Below, piece after piece: positions 8,814 to 17,394 of a stretch of 64,000 nt of DNA; position 1 is the stretch's first letter; each line of letters opens with the position of its first letter. A model generated the notes under the pieces. That model was not told where the DNA came from. It ran no database searches and saw only the letters and a list, made by a program, of their open reading frames with translations. Position numbers and translations under genes: made by a program. This DNA is from Paracoccus subflavus (GTDB lineage Bacteria > Pseudomonadota > Alphaproteobacteria > Rhodobacterales > Rhodobacteraceae): the NCBI RefSeq assembly GCF_004310345.1, contig NZ_SISK01000002.1, positions 124,001 through 188,000 of the forward strand. The letters are read 5' to 3'.

Positions 8814-9265
8814 AGCGCCAGTTCCCCGCTGTCCTTGATGGTGCTGACCAGCATCAGCGCGTCGCTGTCGGACACATGCGGCAGGGTCAGGATCCGGTCG
8901 CGATAGATCTGCTGCCAATGCGCCATGTCGCGGGCGATCACCGACAGGCGCAGGTCCACGCTGCCGAGGAAGGTCTGGATTTCCGTGACCTCGGGCACCT
9001 CGCGCGCGGCGGCGATGAATTCGTCAAAGGCGCGGGGGCTGGTCTTGTCCAGCGTGAAACGCAGGCTGACCTGCACCTCGTATCCCAGGGCGCGCCAGTC
9101 GATGCGCTCCTGAATGGCGGCGATCACGCCGGTATCGCGCAACCGGTCCAGACGCCGCCACAGGCTGGCGGGCGCCACGCCTGCGCGTTCGGCCAGAACC
9201 GCGTTGGTGGCCCGGGGGTCGGCAAGCAGATGGCGAAGGATCCGGCGGTCCGTGCTGTCGGGCAT
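8810..9265 (-). CDS. Lrp/AsnC family transcriptional regulator (first copy)
   Basis: A 151-residue Lrp-type regulator. The N-terminus MPDSTDRRILRHLLADPRA starts the winged helix-turn-helix. A RAM domain follows, with the block VPEVTEIQTFLGSVDLRLSVIARD and an end at HVSDSDALMLVSTIKD that is characteristic of AsnC/Lrp effector domains. It is transcribed away from ilvC across a 131-base AT-rich gap, the classic layout for an autoregulated Lrp that also controls the divergent gene. It precedes and overlaps a second Lrp gene by four bases. Target genes are inferred from position only. Confidence 0.92.
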   Translation of the reverse strand: MPDSTDRRILRHLLADPRATNAVLAERAGVAPASLWRRLDRLRDTGVIAAIQERIDWRALGYEVQVSLRFTLDKTSPRAFDEFIAAAREVPEVTEIQTFLGSVDLRLSVIARDMAHWQQIYRDRILTLPHVSDSDALMLVSTIKDSGELAL

Positions 9266-10419
<1,154 letters not shown>

Positions 10420-10450
10420 TCAGGCAGCCACCGGATCGCGAATACAAACG

Positions 10451-10470
10451 AGGGGGCCTTTGGGCCCCCT
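10451..10470. terminator. bidirectional rho-independent terminator after ilvC
   Basis: AGGGGGCC (10451-10458) pairs with GGCCCCCT (10463-10470) across a TTTG loop, followed by a T-containing stretch. It lies 31 bases after the ilvC stop and directly before the stop of the convergent transferase gene, so it probably serves both. Confidence 0.8.
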
Positions 10471-10474
10471 TGTC

Positions 10475-11341
10475 TTATGCTTGCAGCTTGTCCTGTGTCC
10501 GGGTCTGGAAATCCGAGGCGTCGTGGCGTTCCCACAACTGCTTCGCCGGATCCTCGTCCGAGGTGTTGTTCACCATGATGCCGCGCTGCACCGCCGGGCG
10601 TGCGGCGATCTCGGCCTGCCAGCGGTGGACGTTACGATAGCTTTGTGCGTCCAGGAAGGTCGCCGCGTCGCCATAGGCGCCGCCGGTGACCAGCCGCCCG
10701 TACCAGGGCCAGATCGCCATGTCGGCGATGGTATAGTCGTCCCCGGCGACAAAGCGCGTCTCGGCCAGTCGCTTGTCCAGCAGATCCAACTGGCGCTTGA
10801 CCTCCATGGTAAAGCGGTCGATCGCATATTCGATCTTGGTGGGCGCATAGGCATAGAAATGCCCGAAGCCACCGCCCAGATAGGGGCCCGCGCCCATCTG
10901 CCAGAACAGCCAGTTCAGCGTCTCGGTGCGCGCGGCCGGGTCGGTGGACAGGAAGGCGCCGTATTTCTCGGCCAGATACAGCAGGATCGAGCCCGATTCA
11001 AAGACCCGCCGCGGCGGCGTCACCGAATGGTCCATCAGCGCCGGGATCTTGCTGTTCGGGTTCACCGCCACGAAGCCGCTGCCGAACTGGTCGCCGTCGG
11101 TGATGCGGATCAGCCAGGCGTCGTATTCGGCGTCATGGCCTGCCTCGAGCAGTTCCTCGAGCATGATCGTGACCTTTTGCCCATTGGGCGTGGCCAGCGA
11201 ATAAAGCTGCAGGGGATGCTTGCCCACTGGCAGATCGCGGTCGAACTGGGCGCCGGCGGTGGGCTTGTTGATGCTGGCGAACTGGCCGCCATTCTCGCCC
11301 TTCTGGCTCCACACCTTTGGCGGGGTATAGTCCTCGGTCAT
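10475..11341 (-). CDS. yghU: glutathione S-transferase family protein (YghU type)
   Basis: A 288-residue glutathione transferase-like protein of the YghU/Ure2p-like class, which shows glutathione-dependent disulfide reductase activity in E. coli. The thioredoxin-like domain contains the Asn-Ser-Lys-Ile-Pro-Ala-Leu cis-proline region and FESGSILLYLAEKY glutathione-binding block. The helical domain contains DDYTIADMAIWPW, typical of GST C-termini. The N-terminal extension of about 50 residues with the SINKPTAG motif is diagnostic for YghU. The ATG at 11341 has AGGAG five bases upstream. It ends against the ilvC terminator and appears monocistronic. Confidence 0.92.
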   Translation of the reverse strand: MTEDYTPPKVWSQKGENGGQFASINKPTAGAQFDRDLPVGKHPLQLYSLATPNGQKVTIMLEELLEAGHDAEYDAWLIRITDGDQFGSGFVAVNPNSKIPALMDHSVTPPRRVFESGSILLYLAEKYGAFLSTDPAARTETLNWLFWQMGAGPYLGGGFGHFYAYAPTKIEYAIDRFTMEVKRQLDLLDKRLAETRFVAGDDYTIADMAIWPWYGRLVTGGAYGDAATFLDAQSYRNVHRWQAEIAARPAVQRGIMVNNTSDEDPAKQLWERHDASDFQTRTQDKLQA

Positions 11342-11443
11342 GACAGCTCCTGATATCGGTCGGGCGCAGGATGGGGGTCGGCCGAGCAAACATCAACCGT
11401 CAAAACGCTGGCGAATGTTCCGTGATTGTTCTAGGATCTTGCC

Positions 11444-12523
11444 ATGCTGCCGCCCCGCAATCCAGACGAGCGCCTCAAGGCCCGAGGCACGGATACCCGC
11501 CCCGATGGACGGTTCGAACCCCATCAGCGGGTCCGCGAATCCGACGACTGGGACATCCCCGAGGATCAGCACCTGCTGCGGACCGAGGTGTCTTTCGAAC
11601 GCCCGCGCAGCATCATCACCCGCAACACCTCGCCCGACATCAGCTTTGACCGGTCGATCAACCCCTATCGGGGATGCGAACACGGCTGCATCTATTGCTA
11701 TGCCCGGCCGACCCATGCCTATCTGGGCCTGTCTCCGGGGCTGGATTTCGAAACGCGCATCACCGCGAAACCCGAAGCCGCCCTTTTGCTGGCCCGCGAA
11801 CTGGCCCGGCCCGGCTATCGTCCGGCGCCGATCGCCATGGGGACGAACACCGATCCCTATCAGCCGGTCGAATCGCGCCTGGCGATCATGCCGGGGATTC
11901 TGCGGGTGCTGTCGGACTGGAACCATCCGGCGACGCTGGTCACGCGCGGGCATACGGTCCTGCGCGACCTGGACCTGTGGGCGGAACTGGCGGCCAAGGG
12001 CATGGCGGCGGTAGGCGTCAGCATCACCACGCTGGACGCAGGTCTTGCCCGCGCGATGGAACCTCGTGCCCCTGCGCCGCAAACCCGGCTGCGCATGATC
12101 CGCGGCTTGTCCGCCGCCGGGGTGCCGGTGCGCGTCATGGTGGCCCCCGTCATCCCGGTCCTGACCGAACCCGAAATCGAGGCGATCCTGACCGCCGCGC
12201 GCGAAGCGGGGGCCACGACGGCCAGCATGATCCCCCTGCGCCTGCCGCTGGAGGTGGCGCCGCTGTTCCGCAACTGGCTGGAGAGGCACCGTCCCGGCAT
12301 GGCGGCGCATGTGATGAACCGGGTCCAAGCCATGCGCGGCGGACGCGACAACGACCCGCGTTTCGGCCACCGTTTCTGGGGCAGCGGCATCGAGGCGGAC
12401 CTCGCCCGGCAACGGTTCCGGCTGGCCCGCAGGCGCCTGGGCTATCAAGACAGCGGCGTGCCGCTGGATTGCAGCCGCTTTGGTCCGCCGCCCAGGGCAG
12501 GGGACCAGTTGTCGCTGTTCTAG
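11444..12523 (+). CDS. PA0069-family radical SAM protein
   Basis: A 359-residue radical SAM protein. The iron-sulfur cluster motif is GCEHGCIYC (CxxxCxxC) near residue 79, preceded by SFDRSINPYRGC, which is typical of the PA0069/Rv2578c group related to spore photoproduct lyase-type proteins. A TDPYQPVE block and an Elp3/MiaB-like barrel sequence follow. The substrate of this group is not established; a DNA-repair role is sometimes suggested but unproven. The gene is divergent from the YghU-like gene and ends in a region shared with the convergent DUF983 gene. Confidence 0.9.
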   Translation: MLPPRNPDERLKARGTDTRPDGRFEPHQRVRESDDWDIPEDQHLLRTEVSFERPRSIITRNTSPDISFDRSINPYRGCEHGCIYCYARPTHAYLGLSPGLDFETRITAKPEAALLLARELARPGYRPAPIAMGTNTDPYQPVESRLAIMPGILRVLSDWNHPATLVTRGHTVLRDLDLWAELAAKGMAAVGVSITTLDAGLARAMEPRAPAPQTRLRMIRGLSAAGVPVRVMVAPVIPVLTEPEIEAILTAAREAGATTASMIPLRLPLEVAPLFRNWLERHRPGMAAHVMNRVQAMRGGRDNDPRFGHRFWGSGIEADLARQRFRLARRRLGYQDSGVPLDCSRFGPPPRAGDQLSLF

Positions 12524-12542
12524 GCGCCCCTTTTCAGGCGCC
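12523..12542. terminator. short symmetric hairpin between convergent stops
   Basis: Two copies of the self-complementary GGCGCC, at 12523-12528 and 12537-12542, flank the loop CCTTTTCA. The hairpin spans the stop codons of the radical SAM gene and the DUF983 gene. It has no long T tract, so it is a weak bidirectional terminator at best. Confidence 0.4.
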
Positions 12543-12899
12543 GCGGTCCTGTTCGTTCTTAGCCCAAAGATAGCCGATGAACGCGCCCTTGGTGAGCCGT
12601 AACAGGATCAGCGTCACAACGGTCGAGATGCCGCCCGTGATCACAAGCAGCATCACCGGGCTTGGCCGGAACAGCACCCAGGTGAACCCGATCAACGGGA
12701 TCAGCAACAGCAGCATGATGGTCATGGCAAAGAAGGCCGGGCCATCGGCGGCCGGATAGCGCCCAAGGGGCGCGTGGCAGACCTCGCATTCGGCGGAAAC
12801 TCCAAGATATCCCCGCAGCAGTTTGCCTTGGCCGCAATTGGGACACCTGTTCATCAATCCCCTGGTGACGGCGGTCTTGCTGTGACGGGTTTCGTTCAT
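12534..12899 (-). CDS. DUF983 zinc-ribbon membrane protein
   Basis: A 121-residue protein of the DUF983 family. Near the N-terminus are two CxxC pairs (NRCPNCGQGK and ECEVCHAPLG) that form a predicted zinc ribbon. Two transmembrane helices follow (FAMTIMLLLLIPLIGFTWVL and MLLVITGGISTVVTLILL). The function is unknown. The ATG at 12899 is chosen because the upstream in-frame sequence is not coding-like. It converges on the radical SAM gene and stands apart from bmt. Confidence 0.85.
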   Translation of the reverse strand: MNETRHSKTAVTRGLMNRCPNCGQGKLLRGYLGVSAECEVCHAPLGRYPAADGPAFFAMTIMLLLLIPLIGFTWVLFRPSPVMLLVITGGISTVVTLILLRLTKGAFIGYLWAKNEQDRGA

Positions 12900-13074
12900 G
12901 GTCCTGATCCTTGCGCTCGGGCTGTGGATTGAGGGCTGCCCTGTCGGACGGACGGCCCGGAACGGGGCGGGGATGACCGGCGGCGACCCTTGTGCCGGTT
13001 CAAAAGGCATCCCGCTGCGATCCGGCAGATCCAACGGCTTCATCGGTTAGGCAGTCCTCTTGCCGAAACAGAGT

Positions 13075-14106
13075 TCAGAACCCGTCGCCCAATGACGAGA
13101 ACCCGCCAAGTCGTTCTGCGATCTCCTCAAGCGATGGCCGGGGGCCGGGCGCGCGGGACTCCAGGGCCTCGCGCATGGCGCGCAGATGGGCGGGCGTGGT
13201 GCCGCAGCAGCCGCCGATGATGCGCACGCCACTGTCCCGGGCAAGGCAGGCATAGTCGGCCATGATCGCAGGGGTGCCGTCATAGTGCAGGTGCCCTCCT
13301 TCCAGGCGCGGCACCCCGGCATTGCCCTTGGCGATGATCGGGCGCTCGTTGCCCGAGGCCACGAAATCGCGCACCGTCCGCAGCAGGTCCGCCGCGCCCA
13401 CGCCGCAGTTCGCGCCGTAGGCGACAGGCGGATTGGGCAGACGTTCCACGAGGGCCGACAGTTGCGCCGAGGTCACGCCCATGATCGTACGCCCGGCCGT
13501 ATCAAAGCTCATCATGCCGCACCAGGGCATGTCTGCCAGACGCGCAGCCTCGGCTGCGGCACGGAATTCACGGTCGCAGCCGATGGTTTCCACCCACAGG
13601 ACATCGGCGCCGCCCTCCTTCAGGGCATCCGCCTGTTCATGGAACATCTCGACCGCGCGGGCGTGGGACAGGCTGCCCACCGGGGCCATGATCTCGCCCG
13701 TGGGGCCGATGTTGCCCGCAACGATCACCTTGCGGCCTGCGGCATCGGCCACCTCGCGCGCCAGTGCCGCACCAGCCCGGTTCAGGTCGCGGACTTGATC
13801 GGCGGCCTTGCGCAGGCCCAGCCGGCTGGCATTTCCGCCAAAGGTATTGGTCAGGAACAGATCGGCCCCGCTGTCCACGGCGTCGCGATACAGGCGCCGC
13901 ACACGGTCGGGATGGCGGCTGTTCCACAGTTCCGGCGCCTCGTTCGGGGTCAGGCCCATGTTGAACAGGTTGGTGCCCGTCGCACCGTCCGCCATCAGCC
14001 AGTCACGCCTGGCAAGAAGCTGGCTCAATGGGTCGGGCGTCTGCAATCCCCTGGTCCTGCAATGCGAAAGCGCCGCCCCCGGGCGGCTGTCGATGATCAT
14101 GTTCAT
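13075..14106 (-). CDS. bmt: betaine-homocysteine S-methyltransferase
   Basis: Transfers a methyl group from glycine betaine to homocysteine, giving methionine and dimethylglycine. The 343-residue sequence is a homocysteine S-methyltransferase barrel: DGATGTNLF near the N-terminus, LTNTFGGNASRLG, then the first zinc cysteine in GANCGVG and the adjacent pair in IGGCCGTTPAH. The family is known from rhizobia and roseobacters as Bmt. The start is uncertain between the ATGs at 14106 and 14100. The gene lies just past the rplI terminator and so needs its own promoter. Together with the osmolyte importer upstream it could link betaine uptake to methionine synthesis, which is inference. Confidence 0.9.
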   Translation of the reverse strand: MNMIIDSRPGAALSHCRTRGLQTPDPLSQLLARRDWLMADGATGTNLFNMGLTPNEAPELWNSRHPDRVRRLYRDAVDSGADLFLTNTFGGNASRLGLRKAADQVRDLNRAGAALAREVADAAGRKVIVAGNIGPTGEIMAPVGSLSHARAVEMFHEQADALKEGGADVLWVETIGCDREFRAAAEAARLADMPWCGMMSFDTAGRTIMGVTSAQLSALVERLPNPPVAYGANCGVGAADLLRTVRDFVASGNERPIIAKGNAGVPRLEGGHLHYDGTPAIMADYACLARDSGVRIIGGCCGTTPAHLRAMREALESRAPGPRPSLEEIAERLGGFSSLGDGF

Positions 14107-14150
14107 GATAGGTCCGGTTCCGGAAGGAAGCAATTTGAACCGGAACACGA

Positions 14151-14180
14151 AAAAGACCGTGCCGGTTTCCCGGCACGGTC
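14151..14180 (-). terminator. rho-independent terminator of rpsF-rpsR-rplI
   Basis: Read on the minus strand, an 11-base-pair GC-rich stem (GACCGTGCCGG and its complement, 14155-14180) with a four-base loop is followed by TTTTTC. It begins 25 bases after the rplI stop and is the textbook form. Confidence 0.9.
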
Positions 14181-14204
14181 CTGAATTTTGCGTGGGGAAC
14201 CGGA

Positions 14205-14789
14205 TCAGTTCCGGTCGTCGTCCCCGTCGTCGTTCGCGGCGCCGATGTCGTCGAACAGTTCGGCGATCTCGAATTCGGCCTCGGCATCAGCCTCGGCGGC
14301 CAGATCCTGGATCGACTTGCCCTGCGCCTGAAGTTCGGCTTCCTCGGCCGAACGGGCGACGTTCAGCACGATGGTGGCCTCGACCTCGGGGTGCAGGACG
14401 ATGGTGACCTCGTGCATCCCCAGATCCTTGATCGGATTGCCCAGCACGATCTGGCGGCGATCGACGGTGAAGCCGGCCTCGGTCGCGGCCTCGGCGGCGT
14501 CGCGGGTCGTGACCGAGCCATAGAGCGCCCCGGCATCGGAAGCCGAGCGGATCACCACGAACACCTGACCGTCCAGCTTGTCGGCGACCTTCTGGGCCTC
14601 GGTCTTGGTTTCGGCGTTCTGGGCCTCAAGCTGGACCTTGCGGGTCTCGAAGGCCTTGATGTTGGCGTCGGATGCGCGCAGGGCCTTGCCCTGGGGCAGC
14701 AGGAAGTTGCGGGCATAGCCTTCCTTGACCCGGACGACCTCGCCCATCTGGCCCAGTTTTGCCACGCGTTCCAGCAGGATGACTTGCAT
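14205..14789 (-). CDS. rplI: 50S ribosomal protein L9
   Basis: Structural protein of the large ribosomal subunit. The N-terminal rRNA-binding domain begins [22 protein letters not shown] with the family motif [14 protein letters not shown] connecting helix and the C-terminal domain ([27 protein letters not shown]) follow. At 194 residues it is longer than the roughly 150 of E. coli L9 because of an acidic Glu/Ala/Asp tail after residue 155, common in alphaproteobacteria. It is third in rpsF-rpsR-rplI, with a strong terminator after it. Confidence 0.97.
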   Translation of the reverse strand: MQVILLERVAKLGQMGEVVRVKEGYARNFLLPQGKALRASDANIKAFETRKVQLEAQNAETKTEAQKVADKLDGQVFVVIRSASDAGALYGSVTTRDAAEAATEAGFTVDRRQIVLGNPIKDLGMHEVTIVLHPEVEATIVLNVARSAEEAELQAQGKSIQDLAAEADAEAEFEIAELFDDIGAANDDGDDDRN

Positions 14790-14801
14790 GTCCCTGTCTC
14801 C

Positions 14802-15029
14802 TTACTTCACGGCATATGGCAGCAGCGCCAGAAAGCGGGCGCGCTTGATGGCACGGGCCAGTTCGCGCTGCTTCTTGGCCGACACGGCGGTGATGCGCGA
14901 GGGCACGATCTTGCCGCGTTCGGAAATGTAGCGCTGCAACAGGCGCGTGTCCTTGTAGTCGATCGCGGGCGCATTCTCGCCCGAGAACGGGCAGACCTTG
15001 CGACGGCGGAAAAAGGGTTTGTTGGCCAT
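14802..15029 (-). CDS. rpsR: 30S ribosomal protein S18
   Basis: A 75-residue small-subunit protein that binds 16S rRNA as a heterodimer with S6. The sequence is typical: [20 protein letters not shown], the [12 protein letters not shown] block, [21 protein letters not shown]. It lies two bases after rpsF and twelve before rplI, so all three should be one transcript under the promoter at 15582-15609. Confidence 0.97.
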   Translation of the reverse strand: MANKPFFRRRKVCPFSGENAPAIDYKDTRLLQRYISERGKIVPSRITAVSAKKQRELARAIKRARFLALLPYAVK

Positions 15030-15031
15030 GA

Positions 15032-15478
15032 TCAGATCCTTTCAGTCCGCTCGCGGCGTTCGCCGCGGTCAGCGCCACGATCGCCGCGATCACCCCGGTC
15101 ACGGTCGCCGCGCGGGCGGTCGCCCCGGTCGCCGCGATCCCCGCGGTCGCGATCGTCGCGCTTCTGCATCTGGACCGAGGGGCCTTCGGCATGTTCGTCA
15201 ACGCGCACGGTCATGACACGCATGACATCCTCGTGCAGGCGGGCCAGGCGTTCCATTTCCTGCACGGCGGCCGAGGGCGCGTCCGAACGCAGAAAGGCGT
15301 AATGGCCCTTGCGGTTCTTGTTGATCTTGTAGGCCAGGGTGCGCACACCCCAGTATTCGTTTTCGACCACCTTGCCGCCGTTATCGGCCAGCACGGTCGA
15401 GAAATGTTCGATCAGCCCTTCGGCCTGCGTGTTCGACAGGTCCTGCCGGGCGATCAGCACATGCTCGTACAGAGGCAT
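15032..15478 (-). CDS. rpsF: 30S ribosomal protein S6 with long charged tail
   Basis: Small-subunit protein and partner of S18. Residues 1-95 form the ferredoxin-like S6 fold ([36 protein letters not shown]). From about residue 104 the protein ends in a low-complexity tail built of Arg-Gly-Asp and Asp-Arg units, bringing it to 148 residues against about 100-135 in other bacteria. A tail in this position is known to vary between species; in E. coli it is glutamylated, but this one has few glutamates. It is the first gene of the operon, behind a leader with a strong inverted repeat. Confidence 0.97.
   Translation of the reverse strand: MPLYEHVLIARQDLSNTQAEGLIEHFSTVLADNGGKVVENEYWGVRTLAYKINKNRKGHYAFLRSDAPSAAVQEMERLARLHEDVMRVMTVRVDEHAEGPSVQMQKRDDRDRGDRGDRGDRPRGDRDRGDRGDRGADRGERRERTERI
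15035..15160 (-). repeat. rpsF: Arg-Gly-Asp coding repeat in the rpsF tail
   Basis: Degenerate tandem units of 9 bases (variants of GACCGCGGC) encode repeated DRG and DR peptides through the last 40 or so codons of rpsF. It is in frame with the ribosomal protein and is not an array of intergenic repeats. Confidence 0.85.
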
Positions 15479-15519
15479 GGCATCCCTTTCGGTTTCAGGC
15501 GCATTTCATCGACGGACAA

Positions 15520-15576
15520 ATCCTTCCGCGCCCGTCACGAGAGACTGCGCCGGTTGCAATATCCAGGCGGAAGGAT
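15520..15576 (-). promoter_or_regulatory. long inverted repeat in the rpsF 5' leader
   Basis: A perfect 10-base inverted repeat, ATCCTTCCGC at 15520-15529 and GCGGAAGGAT at 15567-15576, encloses 37 bases in the untranslated leader between the predicted promoter and the rpsF ATG (15478). The mRNA stem would contain a CCG, and ACCGG lies in the loop. S6:S18 complexes are known in other bacteria to bind a structured rpsF leader with a CCG feature and repress translation. Assignment here is inference. Confidence 0.5.
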
Positions 15577-15581
15577 GGGGC

Positions 15582-15609
15582 CTTATAGCGGCAAATGCCG
15601 GGGATGCAA
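15582..15609 (-). promoter_or_regulatory. putative sigma70 promoter of rpsF-rpsR-rplI
   Basis: On the minus strand TTGCAT (15609-15604) and TATAAG (15587-15582) are spaced by 16 bases. The -10 element matches five of six consensus positions. Initiation near 15575 would give a leader of about 97 bases. Confidence 0.5.
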
Positions 15610-15687
15610 GGCGATTCGCAGGGGCGGCGGGCCTTGCGGGCCGGCACTGGCCGGGCCACCATGGCCCAAGCGGTACGGGGGATGACG

Positions 15688-16647
15688 ATGGCCTTGGAAG
15701 ATGCAAAGACCCAGGTGGATCAGGCGTTTACCCGGACCGACCTGCGCGGCCCCTCGTTCGAGAACGCCTTTGGCGGCGCCGCCAGCTTTCTGCGCCGCCG
15801 CTATTCCAAGGATCTGTCGGGCGTCGATGTGGCCGTGACCGGCATCCCCTTCGACCAGGCGGTCACGCACCGGCCCGGCGCCCGCTTCGGCCCCCGCGCG
15901 ATCCGGGAGGCGTCCACCCTCCAGGCCTTTGATCCGCCCTATGGCTGGGGATACGATCCGCTGTCCACGCTGTCGGTGGTGGATTACGGCGACATGGCCT
16001 TCGATTACGCCGACGTGCGCGGGGTGCCGGACCGGATCACGGCGCATGTCGGCGCGATCCTGGATGCCGGTGCTGCGCCCATCACGCTGGGGGGCGATCA
16101 TTTCATCACCCTGCCGATCCTGCGGGCGGTGGCCGCGCGGCGCGGCCCCGTGGCGCTGATCCAGTTCGACGCCCATTCCGACACCTGGGTGGACGACGAT
16201 CCCGACCGCATCGACCACGGCACGTTTCTCTACAAGGCGATCCGGCAGGGGCTGGTGGATCCGGCGGCCAGCGTCAGCATCGGCATCCGCACCGACAATC
16301 CCGACACGCTGGGCGTGACCATCCTGGATGCGGCGGGCCTGCATCGCGACGGGGTGGAAACCACGCTGGACCGCATCAGGGGTGTGGTGGGCGGGCGCCC
16401 CGTCTATGTCACCTTCGACATCGACGCGCTGGATCCCGCATTCGCGCCGGGCACCGGCACGCCGGTCTGGGGCGGGCTGGCATCCTGGCAGGCGGCGGCG
16501 CTGTTGCGCGGGCTGGCAGGGGTGGATCTGATCGGCGGCGACGTGGTCGAGGTGTCGCCCCCCTATGACACGACCGGGGCCACCGCCATCGCAGGCGCGC
16601 ATGTGGCGACCGAACTGATCGCGCTTTATGGCTGGACCCGGCGCTGA
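15688..16647 (+). CDS. speB: agmatinase (ureohydrolase family)
   Basis: Predicted to hydrolyse agmatine to putrescine and urea in the cytoplasm with two manganese ions. The 319-residue protein has all ureohydrolase metal motifs: GGDHF near residue 130, FDAHSDTW, and FDIDALDPAFAPGTGTP. The start is taken at the ATG at 15688, with a GGGGG run about six bases upstream; an ATG two codons earlier is also possible. Related guanidino-acid hydrolases share these motifs, so the exact substrate is not proven. Released urea could feed the urease genes elsewhere in the window. Confidence 0.88.
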   Translation: MALEDAKTQVDQAFTRTDLRGPSFENAFGGAASFLRRRYSKDLSGVDVAVTGIPFDQAVTHRPGARFGPRAIREASTLQAFDPPYGWGYDPLSTLSVVDYGDMAFDYADVRGVPDRITAHVGAILDAGAAPITLGGDHFITLPILRAVAARRGPVALIQFDAHSDTWVDDDPDRIDHGTFLYKAIRQGLVDPAASVSIGIRTDNPDTLGVTILDAAGLHRDGVETTLDRIRGVVGGRPVYVTFDIDALDPAFAPGTGTPVWGGLASWQAAALLRGLAGVDLIGGDVVEVSPPYDTTGATAIAGAHVATELIALYGWTRR

Positions 16648-16650
16648 TCG

Positions 16651-17226
16651 TCAGATCAGCCGGTCCAGGCGCCCGATGTCGCGCACATGCAGCAGATGGA
16701 CCCCGGTGCGACGCGACAGCGCCTTGGCGCTTTCGGTGTAATGGCCGGTGGTGATGACCACGGCGGTATCCACCCGGTGGAAGGCCCGGCCCGAAAACGC
16801 CTCTTGCACGGCCTTGTTGCCCACCGCGCCGTCATAGCGTTTGCACTGGATCCCGATCTTGCGGCCCTTGCGCCGGGCGATGATGTCGATGCCCTGGTCG
16901 CCCGACCCGGCGGTGACATGGGCCCGCCAGCCCTGCGCCTCCAGCCGGCCGGCCACCCATTCCTCGAAGGCGTGGCCGTCCCTGGGGCAGCGGACAGGAC
17001 GGCGCCGCCCCTGTCCCCTGCGCGGCGGCGTCTTTTGCCGCAGCAGCAGCGCGGGCAGCAGCAGCCCCGCCAGGACGATCCCCGCAAAGGCCGAGGTCTG
17101 GTTTCGCCCGCCGTCCATCGCGCCTTCGGCGAAGGTCGCCATCAGAAAACCGCCGATCACGACAAGCGTGGCGGACAGGACGGCATATCTGAAGAAATAG
17201 AAAGCAGAGGAAATCAGACGGCGCAT
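16651..17226 (-). CDS. membrane-anchored Mrr-like restriction endonuclease domain protein
   Basis: A 191-residue protein with two N-terminal hydrophobic segments (about residues 7-30 and 47-63), a basic linker, and a C-terminal Mrr_cat PD-(D/E)xK nuclease domain. The catalytic pattern is visible as FEEW (Glu88), GDQGIDIIA (Asp114) and IQCKRY (Gln127, Lys129), with a later VVITTGHYTESAKALSRR block typical of the fold. Proteins of this design are thought to cleave DNA, but targets of the membrane-bound form are unknown. It converges on speB with only three bases between stops, and no methyltransferase gene is nearby. Confidence 0.85.
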   Translation of the reverse strand: MRRLISSAFYFFRYAVLSATLVVIGGFLMATFAEGAMDGGRNQTSAFAGIVLAGLLLPALLLRQKTPPRRGQGRRRPVRCPRDGHAFEEWVAGRLEAQGWRAHVTAGSGDQGIDIIARRKGRKIGIQCKRYDGAVGNKAVQEAFSGRAFHRVDTAVVITTGHYTESAKALSRRTGVHLLHVRDIGRLDRLI

Positions 17227-17302
17227 TTTCGGCCAAGGGAAACGGAAGGGGCAGATTTTGGCAACCGACCCTGGGAAACCACATTCTATGGTGACGAAAA
17301 GT

Positions 17303-17311
17303 TATCCACAA
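17303..17311 (+). promoter_or_regulatory. single consensus DnaA box
   Basis: TTATCCACA at 17303-17311 is the exact consensus DnaA-binding nonamer. It lies in the 168-base gap between the Mrr-like gene (start 17226) and prfA (17395). There is no cluster of further boxes or AT-rich unwinding region, so this is not an origin; a regulatory or chance site is more likely. Confidence 0.4.
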
Positions 17312-17394
17312 TTCCCCGCATCAGGCAATGTTCCGGACCTGTTCCGCGTGCCAAGGTGCTTGCCCGCAGGCCGCTGCCCGGCTAATCCCCCGCC

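Noticed and set aside
14107..14204. SAM-type riboswitch in front of the betaine-homocysteine methyltransferase gene.
   Set aside because: The short gap is filled by the rplI terminator and shows no SAM-II or SAM/SAH aptamer pattern that I can identify.
17227..17394. Replication origin suggested by the DnaA box.
   Set aside because: Only one box is present, with no AT-rich unwinding region and no dnaA, parAB or hemE-type neighbours.
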